A DNA stretch of 64,000 nucleotides from Microbacterium sp. (GCF_011620665.1 NZ_WOYQ01000069.1:49627-113626), one strand, 5' to 3'. Counted from the stretch's first letter, positions 20,846 through 31,171 are shown. A program made the numbers and translations. The notes: generated from the sequence alone by a model not told the origin.

Positions 20846-21217
20846 ATGGCAGATCGCAGCCTGCGCGGCATTCGACTCGGCGCTTCCAGCCTACAGAGCG
20901 AGGAAGGCGTCGTGTTTCATGAGCGCGCCAATCACACATATGTCTGCACGCAGTGCGGACGCGAGACCGTGATGACCTTCGCGGCTGACGCCGAACTTCC
21001 GGAGGCATGGGAATGCCGCACCTGTGGCGCCGAGGCCGTCCTCCGCGTCGGTGACGGCGTGGTCGAGATCGATCATTCCGGCGACAAGGTTGCTCGCACC
21101 CACTGGGACATGCTGCTCGAACGTCGCACGGTTCACGAGCTGGAAGAACTTCTTGAAGAGCGCCTCGCGCTGCTGCGTGAGCGGCGCGGTGCGGACACGT
21201 CTCGGCTGAGCGCCTGA
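20846..21217 (+). CDS. rbpA: RNA polymerase-binding protein RbpA
   Basis: MADRSLRGIRLGASSLQSEEGVVFHERANHTYVCTQCGRETVMTFAADAELPEAWECRTCGAEAV..KVARTHWDMLLERRTVHELEELLEERL. Confidence 0.96.
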   Translation: MADRSLRGIRLGASSLQSEEGVVFHERANHTYVCTQCGRETVMTFAADAELPEAWECRTCGAEAVLRVGDGVVEIDHSGDKVARTHWDMLLERRTVHELEELLEERLALLRERRGADTSRLSA

Positions 21218-21219
21218 TC

Positions 21220-22806
21220 TCACGCCGCTGAGTCGACGCCGGCTCCCTGCCCTCCGGGCTCGGGAGCCGGCGTCTTCGGCGTCCGCACACCACGTCGGAC
21301 GAGCACACCGAGCGCCGCGAGAGCGGTGACACTCCCCCAGCCCAGGATGCTCTGGACCGCCTCCCCCGCCACGACAGCGGGCGTGAGACCGGTCCGCAGC
21401 GGCACGTCGGTGACCATCGCGCCCGGCGCATCGGCCGGCAGCGCGTCCAGCGTGGACCCATCTGCATCGATGACCTGACTCGTGCCGACGGTCGAGAGGT
21501 TGACGACCGCTCGACCCGTCTCGATGGCGCGCATCCGGGCGAACGCAAGCTGCTGCAGATTCTCGTCGGTCCCGCGGAAGTCGGCGTTGTTCGTCTGGAA
21601 CATGAACACTTCCGCCCCGGCCTGAGCGCCCTCTCGGATCACGTCGTCATAAATGACGTCGAAACAGATTGCGAGTCCGATCCCGACACCGTCGACATCG
21701 AAGAAGGGAGCGGCCGTGCCCGGAGTGAACTCGCGCTGAATCAGCCCGATCAGGTCGGGGGCGAGCAACATGAAGAAGTCTCGGTTCGGCACGTACTCCC
21801 CAAACGGCACGGGATGCCGCTTGTCATAGGTGCGGACGGGGTTTTCCTCGTCATCCCCGCTCCATAGCAATGAGGAATTGAAGTACTGGTCCCCCCGCGC
21901 GGTGACCGCGCCGATCAGTAGCGGCGCCTCGATCCGCTCGGAGAGGTCGTCGAGTGCGTTCGCCACGGACGCATTCGTCGTCGGGTCGGCGTCGACGCTG
22001 CCCTCGGGCCAGAGGAGCACGTCGACGCCCGCGTCCACAATCGGCTCTGTGGCCTCCACTTGGGCGCGGAAGACGTCGTACGCCTCCCGCTCGTCGAAAT
22101 ACCCTGCGGGACCGTTCCCCTGCACCGCGCCGACGCGAAGCGAACCCGCATCCGTTGTCGGAAACTGCGGCACCGCGAACAGCAGAACGAGGAGCCCGAC
22201 AGTGGGCGCAAGCGCCCACACCCGTCGAAGCTGACCGAGACGCACCCATTCGATACCGGCGGCGCAGGCCGCGACGATGAGAAAGGAAAGCCCGCTCATT
22301 CCCGTCCACGACGTGACCTCTGCCAGCGGAGAACTCGCCTGAGTCACCGCCACGCGCGCCCACGGGAATCCGCCGTACGGGAACGTGCCGAGAAGCTCCT
22401 CGCGTGCCACCCACAGCGACGCGACAAGCGCGGGAAGTGCGACGAGCCGTCCCCACGTTTTCGGGGCGAAGCGCGGCATCCATCGATATGCGAGAGCGAT
22501 CGGCACAGCCGCAGCGGCCGTCAACGCCGCTTCGAGCGCGGACAGCGCGATCCATGGAATCGGGCCCAGGTAGCGCGCCGTGAACCCCAGGTTGACGAAG
22601 AAGAGGCCAGCGCCGAAGAGAAAACCGACGAGCACGGCGCCCCACACCCGTCGACCGATCAGGCTCACGAGGGCGAGCGGCACCGCGACGAAGACCACGG
22701 GCCACCAGGACAGGGCGGGGAATGCCAGAGTGAGAATCAGCCCGCCGGCGAGGGCGGCGAGCGATGCGGCCCACAGTGGCAGCACGGGTCGCGAGCGTTC
22801 GGGCAC
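21220..22806 (-). CDS. lnt: Apolipoprotein N-acyltransferase
   Basis: N-terminal TM region, nitrilase-like domain with LLWPEGSVD, YDKRHPVPFGEYVP, ICFDVIYDD; GTG start at 22806. Confidence 0.93.
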   Translation of the reverse strand: MPERSRPVLPLWAASLAALAGGLILTLAFPALSWWPVVFVAVPLALVSLIGRRVWGAVLVGFLFGAGLFFVNLGFTARYLGPIPWIALSALEAALTAAAAVPIALAYRWMPRFAPKTWGRLVALPALVASLWVAREELLGTFPYGGFPWARVAVTQASSPLAEVTSWTGMSGLSFLIVAACAAGIEWVRLGQLRRVWALAPTVGLLVLLFAVPQFPTTDAGSLRVGAVQGNGPAGYFDEREAYDVFRAQVEATEPIVDAGVDVLLWPEGSVDADPTTNASVANALDDLSERIEAPLLIGAVTARGDQYFNSSLLWSGDDEENPVRTYDKRHPVPFGEYVPNRDFFMLLAPDLIGLIQREFTPGTAAPFFDVDGVGIGLAICFDVIYDDVIREGAQAGAEVFMFQTNNADFRGTDENLQQLAFARMRAIETGRAVVNLSTVGTSQVIDADGSTLDALPADAPGAMVTDVPLRTGLTPAVVAGEAVQSILGWGSVTALAALGVLVRRGVRTPKTPAPEPGGQGAGVDSAA

Positions 22807-22871
22807 CCCCCGAGCATAACCGCGGCGACGGAGACGTTCCGTCTCGTCGCGCGAGCGTTCCGTCCACCCAC

Positions 22872-25340
22872 TCACACCGACGCGTAGGCAACGATTCCGC
22901 GACGGATGGCATCGAGCGCCTTGCGCGCGATCGTCGCGACCGGCGGGTTCGCGACGATCGAGAGCTGATCGAGCAGGTCGATCGTCTGTTTCGTCCAGCG
23001 GACGAAGTCTCCCGCGGCCAGATCCGCCTGATCGAGAACGCGATCGAGCGTGCCGCCCCGCGCCCACGCATACATCGCGGCGGCCAGTCCGGTCGCGACG
23101 GGAGCAGAACCGGGAAGACGGTTTCCCTGCTCGAGATCGTCGAGGCGGGCCCAGAGCTCCTCCGTCGCGTTCAGGGCTGCCCGGAACGGTCCCCGTGGCA
23201 GCCCATGTTCCCCGGTACCGCTCTCATCGCGACGCGGCTCGTAGACGAGGCAGCAGGCGAGCGCGGCCATGCCCGCGGGGTCGAGCTCGGTCCAGATTCC
23301 CGTGCGCAGCGACTCGGCCACGAGCAGGTCGCGTTCGCCGTAGATGCGCTTCATCGTCGCGCCGGCAGGCGTCAGGCTGGTGGCGCCGCCCGAGTCGACC
23401 GCAACGTAATCCAGCGCCGAAAGCACATCAACGACCTGATCGAAGATGCGGGCGACGGTGCCTGTGCGCGCGTCGATCTGCTGGCGCAGCTTGTCAGTCT
23501 GCCTGCGCAGTTTCCAGTACCGCTCGGCCCACCGAGCGTGGGTCTCACGATCCGGGCAGCTGTTGCACGGATGCCGTTGCAGTCGGCGCCGGAGCGTCTC
23601 GAGCTGCTCCTGCCGTTGCCTGCGGAGGTGCGCCGGCGCCGAACGATCGCCCTTGCGCTCCAGATCGGACAGTTCACGCCGCATCCGCGCGAAGTCGGCG
23701 TAGTCACCCCGATCGCACGTCATCGCCTTCTCGTACCCGGCGAGGGAGTCCTCGGCATCCTTCACTTGGCGCGCCAGACCCACGACGGCGCGGTCGGCCT
23801 GGAACTGCGCAAAGGAGGACTCCAGGATCTCACGTGCCCGCGGGCGACCGAACCGGTCGATGAGATTCACCGCCATGTTGTACGTCGGCCGAAAGCTCGA
23901 GTTCAGCGGGTATGTGCGCCGAGACGCCAGCGCCGCGACCGCCTGTGGATCGAGGGCTTCCGTCCACTGGATGACCGCGTGTCCCTCCACGTCGATGCCG
24001 CGCCGCCCGGCACGCCCCGTCAGCTGCGTGTACTCGCCTGAAGTGATGGCCACACGCGCCTCGCCGTTGAACTTCTCGAGCTTCTCGAGCACGACGGTCC
24101 GCGCGGGCATGTTGATGCCGAGCGCGAGGGTCTCGGTCGCGAACACGGCTTTCACGAGCTTGCGCCGGAAGAGCTCCTCGACGACCTCCTTGAACGCCGG
24201 CAAGAGTCCCGCGTGATGCGCGGCGATGCCCCGCTCCAGGTTCTCTCGCCATTCCCAGTAGCCGAGGACGACGAGATCTTCGTCCTCCAGCGTACGCGTG
24301 CGCTCATCGACGATCTGGCGGATCTCGTCCCGCTCCTCGCGGCTGGTCAATCGCACACCCGCGCGACGGACCTGCTGGACGGCGGCATCGCAGCCGACGC
24401 GGCTGAAGACGAAGAAGATCGCCGGCAGAAGATTGGCGCGCGCGAGGAGCTCGACAACTTCGGGGCGATCCAACCGCTCGAGTCTGTGGATGGTGGCCGA
24501 ACGCACCGGGCGCTGCCCGCCGCGATGCGTCCTCTTCCGCGGCGAGGTGTTCCCGCCGTGCGGGCGCGCCTCGATTGCGCGCCGGTCGGTGTCGACGTTG
24601 GCCCCGGTGGGCGATCGCAGGCGCATGAGCTCCTGGTTCACCAGGGCGGTGGCGACCCCCGCCCGGTCGTCGAAGAGCGGCAGCAGATCGCCGCGCACGA
24701 GCACGTGCTGTTCGAGCGGGACGGGCCGTGTCTCGGACACGATGACCTCGGTCTCGCCGCGCACCGTGTCGAGCCAGTCGCCGAACTCCTCCGCGTTGGA
24801 TACGGTCGCAGACAAGGACACCAGTCGCACCGGAGGCGGCAGGTGGATGATGACTTCCTCCCACACGGCCCCGCGAAAACGGTCGGCGAGGTAGTGGACT
24901 TCGTCCATCACCACGAAGCGCAGACCGTGTAGCGCCGGCGAAGCGGCGTAGAGCATGTTTCGCAGCACCTCGGTCGTCATCACGACCACACGCGCGTTGC
25001 CGTTGATGTTGGTGTCGCCGGTGAGCAGACCCACCTCAGACTCTCCGTATACGGCCTGAAGCTCGCGGAACTTCTGATTGGACAGTGCCTTCATCGGTGT
25101 CGTATAGAAGGCTTTGTCGCCAGGCTGGAGCATCGCCAGATGAATGGCGAACTCACCGACGATGGTCTTGCCGGCGCCGGTGGGCGCGGCCACGAGAACA
25201 CTGCGGTCGTCTTCGAGCGCGTGACAACCCGCGACCTGAAACGGGTCGAGCTCGAACCGCTGAGCCTCCGCGAACGCGGCCGTGAGCGGATGCGTGCGAG
25301 TCGCCTCGGCCCGCGCGAAGCTCACGGCAGGGTCGCTCAC
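22872..25340 (-). CDS. helY: DEAD/DEAH RNA helicase, Ski2/Mtr4-like (HelY type)
   Basis: APTGAGKTIVGEFA, MDEVHYL, SATVSN, AHHAGLLPAFKEVVEELF, QLTGRAGRRGID; next to tatC. Confidence 0.9.
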   Translation of the reverse strand: MSDPAVSFARAEATRTHPLTAAFAEAQRFELDPFQVAGCHALEDDRSVLVAAPTGAGKTIVGEFAIHLAMLQPGDKAFYTTPMKALSNQKFRELQAVYGESEVGLLTGDTNINGNARVVVMTTEVLRNMLYAASPALHGLRFVVMDEVHYLADRFRGAVWEEVIIHLPPPVRLVSLSATVSNAEEFGDWLDTVRGETEVIVSETRPVPLEQHVLVRGDLLPLFDDRAGVATALVNQELMRLRSPTGANVDTDRRAIEARPHGGNTSPRKRTHRGGQRPVRSATIHRLERLDRPEVVELLARANLLPAIFFVFSRVGCDAAVQQVRRAGVRLTSREERDEIRQIVDERTRTLEDEDLVVLGYWEWRENLERGIAAHHAGLLPAFKEVVEELFRRKLVKAVFATETLALGINMPARTVVLEKLEKFNGEARVAITSGEYTQLTGRAGRRGIDVEGHAVIQWTEALDPQAVAALASRRTYPLNSSFRPTYNMAVNLIDRFGRPRAREILESSFAQFQADRAVVGLARQVKDAEDSLAGYEKAMTCDRGDYADFARMRRELSDLERKGDRSAPAHLRRQRQEQLETLRRRLQRHPCNSCPDRETHARWAERYWKLRRQTDKLRQQIDARTGTVARIFDQVVDVLSALDYVAVDSGGATSLTPAGATMKRIYGERDLLVAESLRTGIWTELDPAGMAALACCLVYEPRRDESGTGEHGLPRGPFRAALNATEELWARLDDLEQGNRLPGSAPVATGLAAAMYAWARGGTLDRVLDQADLAAGDFVRWTKQTIDLLDQLSIVANPPVATIARKALDAIRRGIVAYASV

Positions 25341-26167
25341 ACGCCGCCGCCGAGTGCTGCGGCCGTACGTTTCGCCCTGCGCCGGTCGAAGAGCATCGAC
25401 AGGCCAGCGGCCGCGAAGAAGAGGACGATCAAGATACCCGCGAGGATCAGCATGCTGACGATGTCGGCAGCGGGGGTGGCGAGGCCCGCGAAGACGACGG
25501 TCGCGAGTATCGCGACCCTCCATCCTTTGAGGATCGCCATACCGCTCATCACGCCGGCGAGGTTGAGCGCCACCAGGAACACCGGCAGGACGAACGAGAT
25601 ACCCACGACGATCAAGAGCTTGAAGACGAAATCGTAGTAGTACTTCGCCTCATACAGGTTCGCTGCGCCGTCTGCCGAGAACGTGGCCATGATCTCGACG
25701 ATGTGTGGCATGACCCACCAGCCGACGAAGCAGCCGGCGAAGAACAGCGGCACCGCCGCCGCGACGAATCCGATCGTGTAGCGGATCTCCTTGCGCGTGA
25801 GTCCGGGCATCAGGAAGGCCCAGATCTGCCACAGCCACACGGGCGCAGACAGGATGATGCCCACGACGAAGGCGATGCGCAGACGCATGTCGAACGGACC
25901 GGTGATCGTCGAGTACATCAATCGGACGATCGCATCGGGATCTTCGCCGCGCTGTTCGGCGACGATGCGGATCGGCTCGGTCATCGCCCAGATGATCCAG
26001 TCGGTGAGCAGGAAGGCGACGACCATCGCCACGACGAGCGCGATAGCGCCGATCACGAACCTGCGACGCAACTCCACGAGGTGCGCACCGAGCGTCATCC
26101 GCTTGTCTCTAGGGGGGCCGCTGTTCGGTCCCTCCTTCGCCGTGAGTGGCTGCTCGGCCGTGGCCAC
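25337..26167 (-). CDS. tatC: Sec-independent translocase subunit TatC
   Basis: MTLGAHLVELRRRFVIGAIALV.., SAPVWLWQIWAFLMPGLTRKEIR. Confidence 0.97.
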   Translation of the reverse strand: MATAEQPLTAKEGPNSGPPRDKRMTLGAHLVELRRRFVIGAIALVVAMVVAFLLTDWIIWAMTEPIRIVAEQRGEDPDAIVRLMYSTITGPFDMRLRIAFVVGIILSAPVWLWQIWAFLMPGLTRKEIRYTIGFVAAAVPLFFAGCFVGWWVMPHIVEIMATFSADGAANLYEAKYYYDFVFKLLIVVGISFVLPVFLVALNLAGVMSGMAILKGWRVAILATVVFAGLATPAADIVSMLILAGILIVLFFAAAGLSMLFDRRRAKRTAAALGGGV

Positions 26168-26173
26168 GAGCCG

Positions 26174-26443
26174 CTAGGGCTTGGCTGCTTCGGGCGCCGA
26201 AGCGCCGGTTCCCACCGGCGGAACGGCCGGAGAAGGCACCTCGGTGGCGACCGACGACGTCACACCGGCGACGGCAGGATCTGCGGGCACGTCGTCGTCT
26301 TTCATGGCCTTGATCTCACCCTTGAAGATCCGGGCCGACTGTCCCATGCTCTTGGCGAGCGCCGGGAGCTTGGCCGCCCCGAACAGCAGCAGGATGACGA
26401 TCAGCACGACCCACAGGTGCGGACCGGCGAACAGATTGCCCAT
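26174..26443 (-). CDS. tatA: Sec-independent translocase subunit TatA
   Basis: LWVVLIVILLLFGAAKLPALAKSMGQSARIFKGEIKAM. Confidence 0.96.
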   Translation of the reverse strand: MGNLFAGPHLWVVLIVILLLFGAAKLPALAKSMGQSARIFKGEIKAMKDDDVPADPAVAGVTSSVATEVPSPAVPPVGTGASAPEAAKP

Positions 26444-26512
26444 TGCATCCTCATTTCACGGTGTCAGGTAGAGAGCGCAAGAACACTCTACCTCGCGCGC
26501 CCGCGCATGGGT

Positions 26513-27472
26513 TCAGCGATACTGGGCGAGCCCCGCTTCGGCCCAGCCCGCGGCCGACTGCCGCGCCGCCCGCGGCGCGATGATCTCGAGCTCACCCCCC
26601 AGCCGGGTCGCGACTCGCTTGAGACTGCGCGCGTCGCCGACCCGCACCCGCGCGGTCTCGAAGTCCGAGTCGACCCGGACCGTGTCGACCGCGACGTAGT
26701 CCGCGAGCAGCGGCGCCGCCGATGTGCGATATCGGATGTCGGCGACCACATCCGAATCACCCGGCTCGAAGAGGTCGGGCACTGCTTCTTCGGCGTGCGT
26801 GACGGCGATCTGCGTGAGGCGTACATCGCTGACCCGGTCGAGGTGGAAGGTCCGCATCGCCGATCTGAGGTGGCACCAGCCCTGCAGGTACCACTGGCCG
26901 CTCGCGATGTGCACTTTCACGGGGTCGACCGTGCGCGTCGTGGCGGGAGAATCGGGAGCCTTGTAGGTGAATGAGAGCGCAACCCGCGCACGGAGTGCCG
27001 CCGCAACCGCCTCTCGCACGTCGTCGACGCCGTCCGGCGCCACGATGAGTTCGGCCGGCGCACTGGACGCGCCGCGTGCGAGCTTGGAGAGGAGTCCCCG
27101 GACGATGCCGCTGTCACCGACGCCGGGAAGGGACGCGGCCAGCTGGAGACCGGCCAGGAGTGCCGCCGCCTCTCGCGCGGTCAGGCGAGGCGAGCGCTCC
27201 AGACCCACGGCGTTGGTGATGACGATGAGGTCCCGTTCGTCCAGGAGATCCCAGTCGATGTCGAAAAGGTCGTTCGCCATCTGCCAGAATCCGCTCTCGC
27301 CGGGCAGACCGATGACGGTGAGCTTCTCCACCATCCCCCGCATCTCATCCGGAGTGACGTCGAACGCGTCAGCCGCCTCGGCGAGTGAGACCTCGCCCTT
27401 CCCGATCAAATACGGTACGAGCTGCAGAATCAGCGCTGCGCGGTCCGTGGCCAGCAGTGGTCGTGTGCTCAC
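26513..27472 (-). CDS. pafC: WYL-domain transcriptional regulator PafC
   Basis: HTH + WYL architecture (DPVKVHIASGQWYLQGWCHLRSAMRTFHLDRVSDV); adjacent WYL paralogue and tatAC. Confidence 0.88.
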   Translation of the reverse strand: MSTRPLLATDRAALILQLVPYLIGKGEVSLAEAADAFDVTPDEMRGMVEKLTVIGLPGESGFWQMANDLFDIDWDLLDERDLIVITNAVGLERSPRLTAREAAALLAGLQLAASLPGVGDSGIVRGLLSKLARGASSAPAELIVAPDGVDDVREAVAAALRARVALSFTYKAPDSPATTRTVDPVKVHIASGQWYLQGWCHLRSAMRTFHLDRVSDVRLTQIAVTHAEEAVPDLFEPGDSDVVADIRYRTSAAPLLADYVAVDTVRVDSDFETARVRVGDARSLKRVATRLGGELEIIAPRAARQSAAGWAEAGLAQYR

Positions 27473-28470
27473 GCGGTGCGCTCCTGGTCGGAGTGGATCG
27501 CGAGGGCGCGCTCAAGGCGGGCGATGACTTCGTCGCGCAGCACATCGGGCTCGACGACGCGGACCTCGGGACCGTACGAGGCCAGTTCGTCGGCGAAGAC
27601 GTGCACGTCAACGTAGGGCACGCGGATGCCCTGATCGGCCTGCTGTGCGCGGCGGCTCAAGCGCAGCGCAGCCTCGGTACCCGGCTCGACCTCCAGCAGC
27701 GCGAGTTGACGGGCAGCAAGATCAGTCAGGCCGAGTAGCGCCCGCTCGCCCGCGCCATCGCGGAGGGCGAGGTCGAATGTTGCGCGCGTCACGCGCACAT
27801 CGGACACGATCCGAGCCAACAAGAACGTCCGCGGCTGATCGTGCGCGAGGTCTATGCCGTACACGTGCCACCTCGCCTCGTACTCCAGCAGCGCGAGGGG
27901 CTGGATGAGGCGGAGGGTAGCGGCATCCTCCCCCGCCTTCAGGTACGAGAACTCGACGACGCGGCCTTGCTCGATCGCCCGTTGCAGCGGGACGAACGAG
28001 GGCGCCCGGAGGTTGATGTGCGGCGAGTAGCCGATGATGGGCGCGTCGACGTCGATTCCGAGCGCCCGGATCTTGCGCAGTCCGCTGCGTGCGTCGGCCG
28101 ACATCGAGCTCTCGCTCCAGACACCCCCGGCGAGGTTCAGCACCGCTATCTCCGCAGAGCTGAAGCTGATGTCAGCGGGCAGCTCGTACTCGGCCGTGGG
28201 AATCCGATAACGCGCGTCACGGAGGTCGTCCGGATCGGTGTAGTCGCCGATCGTCTCGATCGGGATGCCGAGGCCGCGGAGGTTCTCCTTATCGCGCTCG
28301 AACATCTTCTCGAGGGCATCCTTGGATGCCCCCGTTTCGCTCTGCTCGCGATACCCGGCGACCGAGGCCAGGATCGTGCCTTTCGTCAGCCCCTGTTCTG
28401 TCGCCATGAGCGCGACCACCAGGTTGACAAGCCGCTCCTCAGGGGCGATACGCGTCGATTCCTGGGCCAC
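27469..28470 (-). CDS. pafB: WYL-domain transcriptional regulator PafB
   Basis: RLVNLVVALMATEQGLTKGTI..GREVVEFSYLK.. IQPLALLEYEARWHVYGIDLAHDQPRTFLLARI; 4-bp overlap with pafC. Confidence 0.88.
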   Translation of the reverse strand: MAQESTRIAPEERLVNLVVALMATEQGLTKGTILASVAGYREQSETGASKDALEKMFERDKENLRGLGIPIETIGDYTDPDDLRDARYRIPTAEYELPADISFSSAEIAVLNLAGGVWSESSMSADARSGLRKIRALGIDVDAPIIGYSPHINLRAPSFVPLQRAIEQGRVVEFSYLKAGEDAATLRLIQPLALLEYEARWHVYGIDLAHDQPRTFLLARIVSDVRVTRATFDLALRDGAGERALLGLTDLAARQLALLEVEPGTEAALRLSRRAQQADQGIRVPYVDVHVFADELASYGPEVRVVEPDVLRDEVIARLERALAIHSDQERTA

Positions 28471-28482
28471 GCGACCATCCTA
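28470..28482 (-). promoter_or_regulatory. Candidate leaderless -10 of pafB
   Basis: Minus strand TAGGAT-N6-GTG(start). Confidence 0.6.
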
Positions 28483-28519
28483 GGCGGCGGGGTGAGGGGC
28501 GCACTCTGCGACGCGGCGA

Positions 28520-29467
28520 TCAGGAGGCCGTCGGCGGGTCCACTCCGAGGATGTCGATCACGAAGACGAGTGTCGAGCCGGCCGGGATCGCGCCCGCAGG
28601 CTGGTCACCGTAACCGAGCTCCGGGGGAATCACCACGAGAATCTGCGACCCGACGGTCTGCTCATCAAGCGCCCGAGCGAATCCGTCGATGACGCCGCCC
28701 AGGGTGACTGCGGACGACGCGCCCCGCTCCCACGTCGAGTCGAAGACCGCGCGGTCGGCCCACGTGACGCCGGTGTAGTGGATGCGAATGGAGTCATCGG
28801 CGGTGACCACCTCTCCTTCGCCCTTCTTGAGCACCTCTACGACGAGATCCGACGGCGGCGGAGCGTCAGGGACGATGATTCCCGGCGTGCCGTTCGGTGC
28901 CAGCACCACGGACGGCATGCCGCTGCGGTCGTTGTACGCCGGCACGCCGTTCGCTGCGGCGAGATACACCTTCTGGAGATCCATCACGACGACCGCGGAT
29001 GAACCCTCGGCAAGACGGAGGTTCGACGCCGCGGCCTCCGAAAGATCTGATGCCGGGATCGCGCCGACGATGCGCGAACCCTCCGTGGCGCACATCATCA
29101 TCTTGCCGAAACCGGCGTAGTCCGTCACCCACTGCGACAGCGGCAGGACCTGCGTGCCCGACGTCAGGATGGTCTCTCCCGTCGCGCCGTTCGCGATGGC
29201 CACGGTGAAGACGACATCCTGCGATTCGGAGGTGACGGCCGTCCCCTCGCCGACCGTTTCGTCGGTGAAGACGGTGTGGTCGACATAGACCGGAGAGCTC
29301 ACCTGCACGGCGGGCGCGCCGGCGGCGCCGGACACATCGAGAAGATCGAGGACCGAGGAATCGTTGCTAGGCCGTTCACATGACGCCGCAGGGGCCGCGG
29401 CGGAGCAGCCGACGAGAGCCAGCGCGGTCAGGCCGACGATGGCGAGGGCAGCAGGGATCCGGAGCAC
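28520..29467 (-). CDS. FKBP-type peptidyl-prolyl isomerase, lipoprotein
   Basis: Lipobox ALALVGCSAA; C-terminal FKBP domain IRIHYTGVTWADRAVFDSTWERGASSAVTLGGVIDGFARALDEQTVGSQILVVIPPELGYG. Confidence 0.92.
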   Translation of the reverse strand: MLRIPAALAIVGLTALALVGCSAAAPAASCERPSNDSSVLDLLDVSGAAGAPAVQVSSPVYVDHTVFTDETVGEGTAVTSESQDVVFTVAIANGATGETILTSGTQVLPLSQWVTDYAGFGKMMMCATEGSRIVGAIPASDLSEAAASNLRLAEGSSAVVVMDLQKVYLAAANGVPAYNDRSGMPSVVLAPNGTPGIIVPDAPPPSDLVVEVLKKGEGEVVTADDSIRIHYTGVTWADRAVFDSTWERGASSAVTLGGVIDGFARALDEQTVGSQILVVIPPELGYGDQPAGAIPAGSTLVFVIDILGVDPPTAS

Positions 29468-29471
29468 CGGA

Positions 29472-30488
29472 TCAGTCTACGACGTCGTCGGGATCGACAC
29501 CGGTCGCCGCCAGACGGGCACCGTCGGCCGCGCGCTGGGCTTCGCGCACCCGCTTACGGAGATTCTTGTCCGTGATCTGGCGGTCGCCGACGGCCCCAGG
29601 GGTCCATGCGTCGACGTCGATGTCGGAATAGGTCGGCTTCTTCAGCGCGCGTTTGCGGACGTCTGGCGCAACGACGCCCGGAGCGAGACGCCGTGCCGTC
29701 AGGAGGAAACCGGTGTGCCCGATCATGCGGTGATCGGGGCGGACGGCAAGACCCTCGACGTGCCAGCCGCGGATCATCGTTTCTGTGGCTTCGGGCTCCG
29801 TGAACAAGCCTGTCGCCCGCAAGTACTCGGCGACGCGGCTGAGCTGCGTCGCCGTGGCGATGTAGCAGAGCACGACCCCACCGGGCGTCAGTGCCTCAGC
29901 GACGACATCGATGCACTCCCACGGTGCCAGCATGTCGAGCACGACCCGGTCCACCGATGCCGGCTCCACCTCGCGCGGCAGCGCCTCGGCCAGGTCTCCC
30001 ACCGCCACCCGCCACGTCTCCGGCTCGTGTCCCAGAAAAGTCTCGACATTCGCCCGCGCCACTTCGGCGAACTCCGCGCGGCGCTCGAAGGAGATCAGCT
30101 GCCCGGAGGCCCCGATTGCACGCAGGAGCCAGAGAGACAGTGCGCCCGACCCGACCCCGGCCTCAACGACGGTGGCCCCCGGAAAGATGTCGGCCGACGC
30201 GAGGATCTGTGCGGCATCCTTCGGGTAGACGATCGCCGCTCCGCGCGGCATCGACATCACGAAGTCGCGCAGCAACGGGCGCAGTGCGAGGTACTCGTGT
30301 CCCCCGCTGTTCGTATGCACCGAACCGTCGGGCTGGCCGAAGAGCGCATCGTGCTTCAGCACTCCGTGATGAGTGTGCAGTGCGCCGCCCTCACGGAGCG
30401 TGATGGTGTGCAGGCGGCCTTTCGGGCCGGTCAGCTGAACCCGGTCCCCCCATCGGAACGGACCACTGGGTCGCAGATCGGTGTTCAT
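29472..30488 (-). CDS. trmI: tRNA (adenine-58-N1)-methyltransferase TrmI
   Basis: FRWGDRVQLTGPKGRLHTITLREGGALHTHHG, DIFPGATVVEAGVGSGALSLWLLRAIG, VDRVVLDMLAPWE. Confidence 0.93.
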   Translation of the reverse strand: MNTDLRPSGPFRWGDRVQLTGPKGRLHTITLREGGALHTHHGVLKHDALFGQPDGSVHTNSGGHEYLALRPLLRDFVMSMPRGAAIVYPKDAAQILASADIFPGATVVEAGVGSGALSLWLLRAIGASGQLISFERRAEFAEVARANVETFLGHEPETWRVAVGDLAEALPREVEPASVDRVVLDMLAPWECIDVVAEALTPGGVVLCYIATATQLSRVAEYLRATGLFTEPEATETMIRGWHVEGLAVRPDHRMIGHTGFLLTARRLAPGVVAPDVRKRALKKPTYSDIDVDAWTPGAVGDRQITDKNLRKRVREAQRAADGARLAATGVDPDDVVD

Positions 30489-31171
30489 GCGCGGCCTCCG
30501 TCGCGGTGGGTGTTCGCGTGAGCGTGGAACTCCGCGAGGTCCTGGGGCGTGCGTCCCGCGAGGGTTGCCCAAAGGGTTGCCCCGGTGCCGACGAGCGACA
30601 CCAAGAGCGGAACGCCGATCGTCGGGATGCCGGCCGCCACCGCCGCAGCCACGCCCGTCGGCGAGTCTTCGATCGCGACGGCGTCAGCCGGAGCGACTCC
30701 GAGCGCCGCGCACGCCTGGAGGTATGGATCGGGATGAGGCTTGGGACGCGTGGCCTCATCACCCGACACGATGACGTCGAAGGAGTCCGGATCCAGTCCC
30801 GACACCACCAATTCCGCCATCCGGCGCAGCGACATCGTGACCAGGGCAGTGGGGACGCCGGCCGCACGCAGTTCGCCGAGGAGCTTCGCCGCACCGGGCC
30901 GCAGGGGATTGCCTCGCTCCACCAGCTGGTTCATAACCTGCTCGGTCAGGTGGTCGACGATGCCGGTCACGCTCAGGCGCACGCCGGCATCCTGGAGGAT
31001 GGCGGCCGAGGCTTCCAGGCCACTGCCCACGAGAGTCAACGCCTGCTCGTGGGTCCAAATACCGCCGAAGCGCTCGACCAGCGCTGTCTCGGCGTTCATC
31101 CAGTAGGCCTCGGTATCCACCAGGGTGCCGTCCATATCCCACAAAACGGCGGCAGGGAGCGAAGAGGTCAT
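30485..31171 (-). CDS. HAD-superfamily hydrolase
   Basis: VLWDMDGTLVDTEAYWM..ALVTMSLRRM..KPHPDPYLQACAALGVAPADAVAIEDSPTGVAAAVAAG. Confidence 0.93.
   Translation of the reverse strand: MTSSLPAAVLWDMDGTLVDTEAYWMNAETALVERFGGIWTHEQALTLVGSGLEASAAILQDAGVRLSVTGIVDHLTEQVMNQLVERGNPLRPGAAKLLGELRAAGVPTALVTMSLRRMAELVVSGLDPDSFDVIVSGDEATRPKPHPDPYLQACAALGVAPADAVAIEDSPTGVAAAVAAGIPTIGVPLLVSLVGTGATLWATLAGRTPQDLAEFHAHANTHRDGGRA

Noticed and set aside
22764-24041. 425-aa plus-strand ORF opposite helY
   Set aside because: Antisense to conserved helicase motifs; no domain signal.
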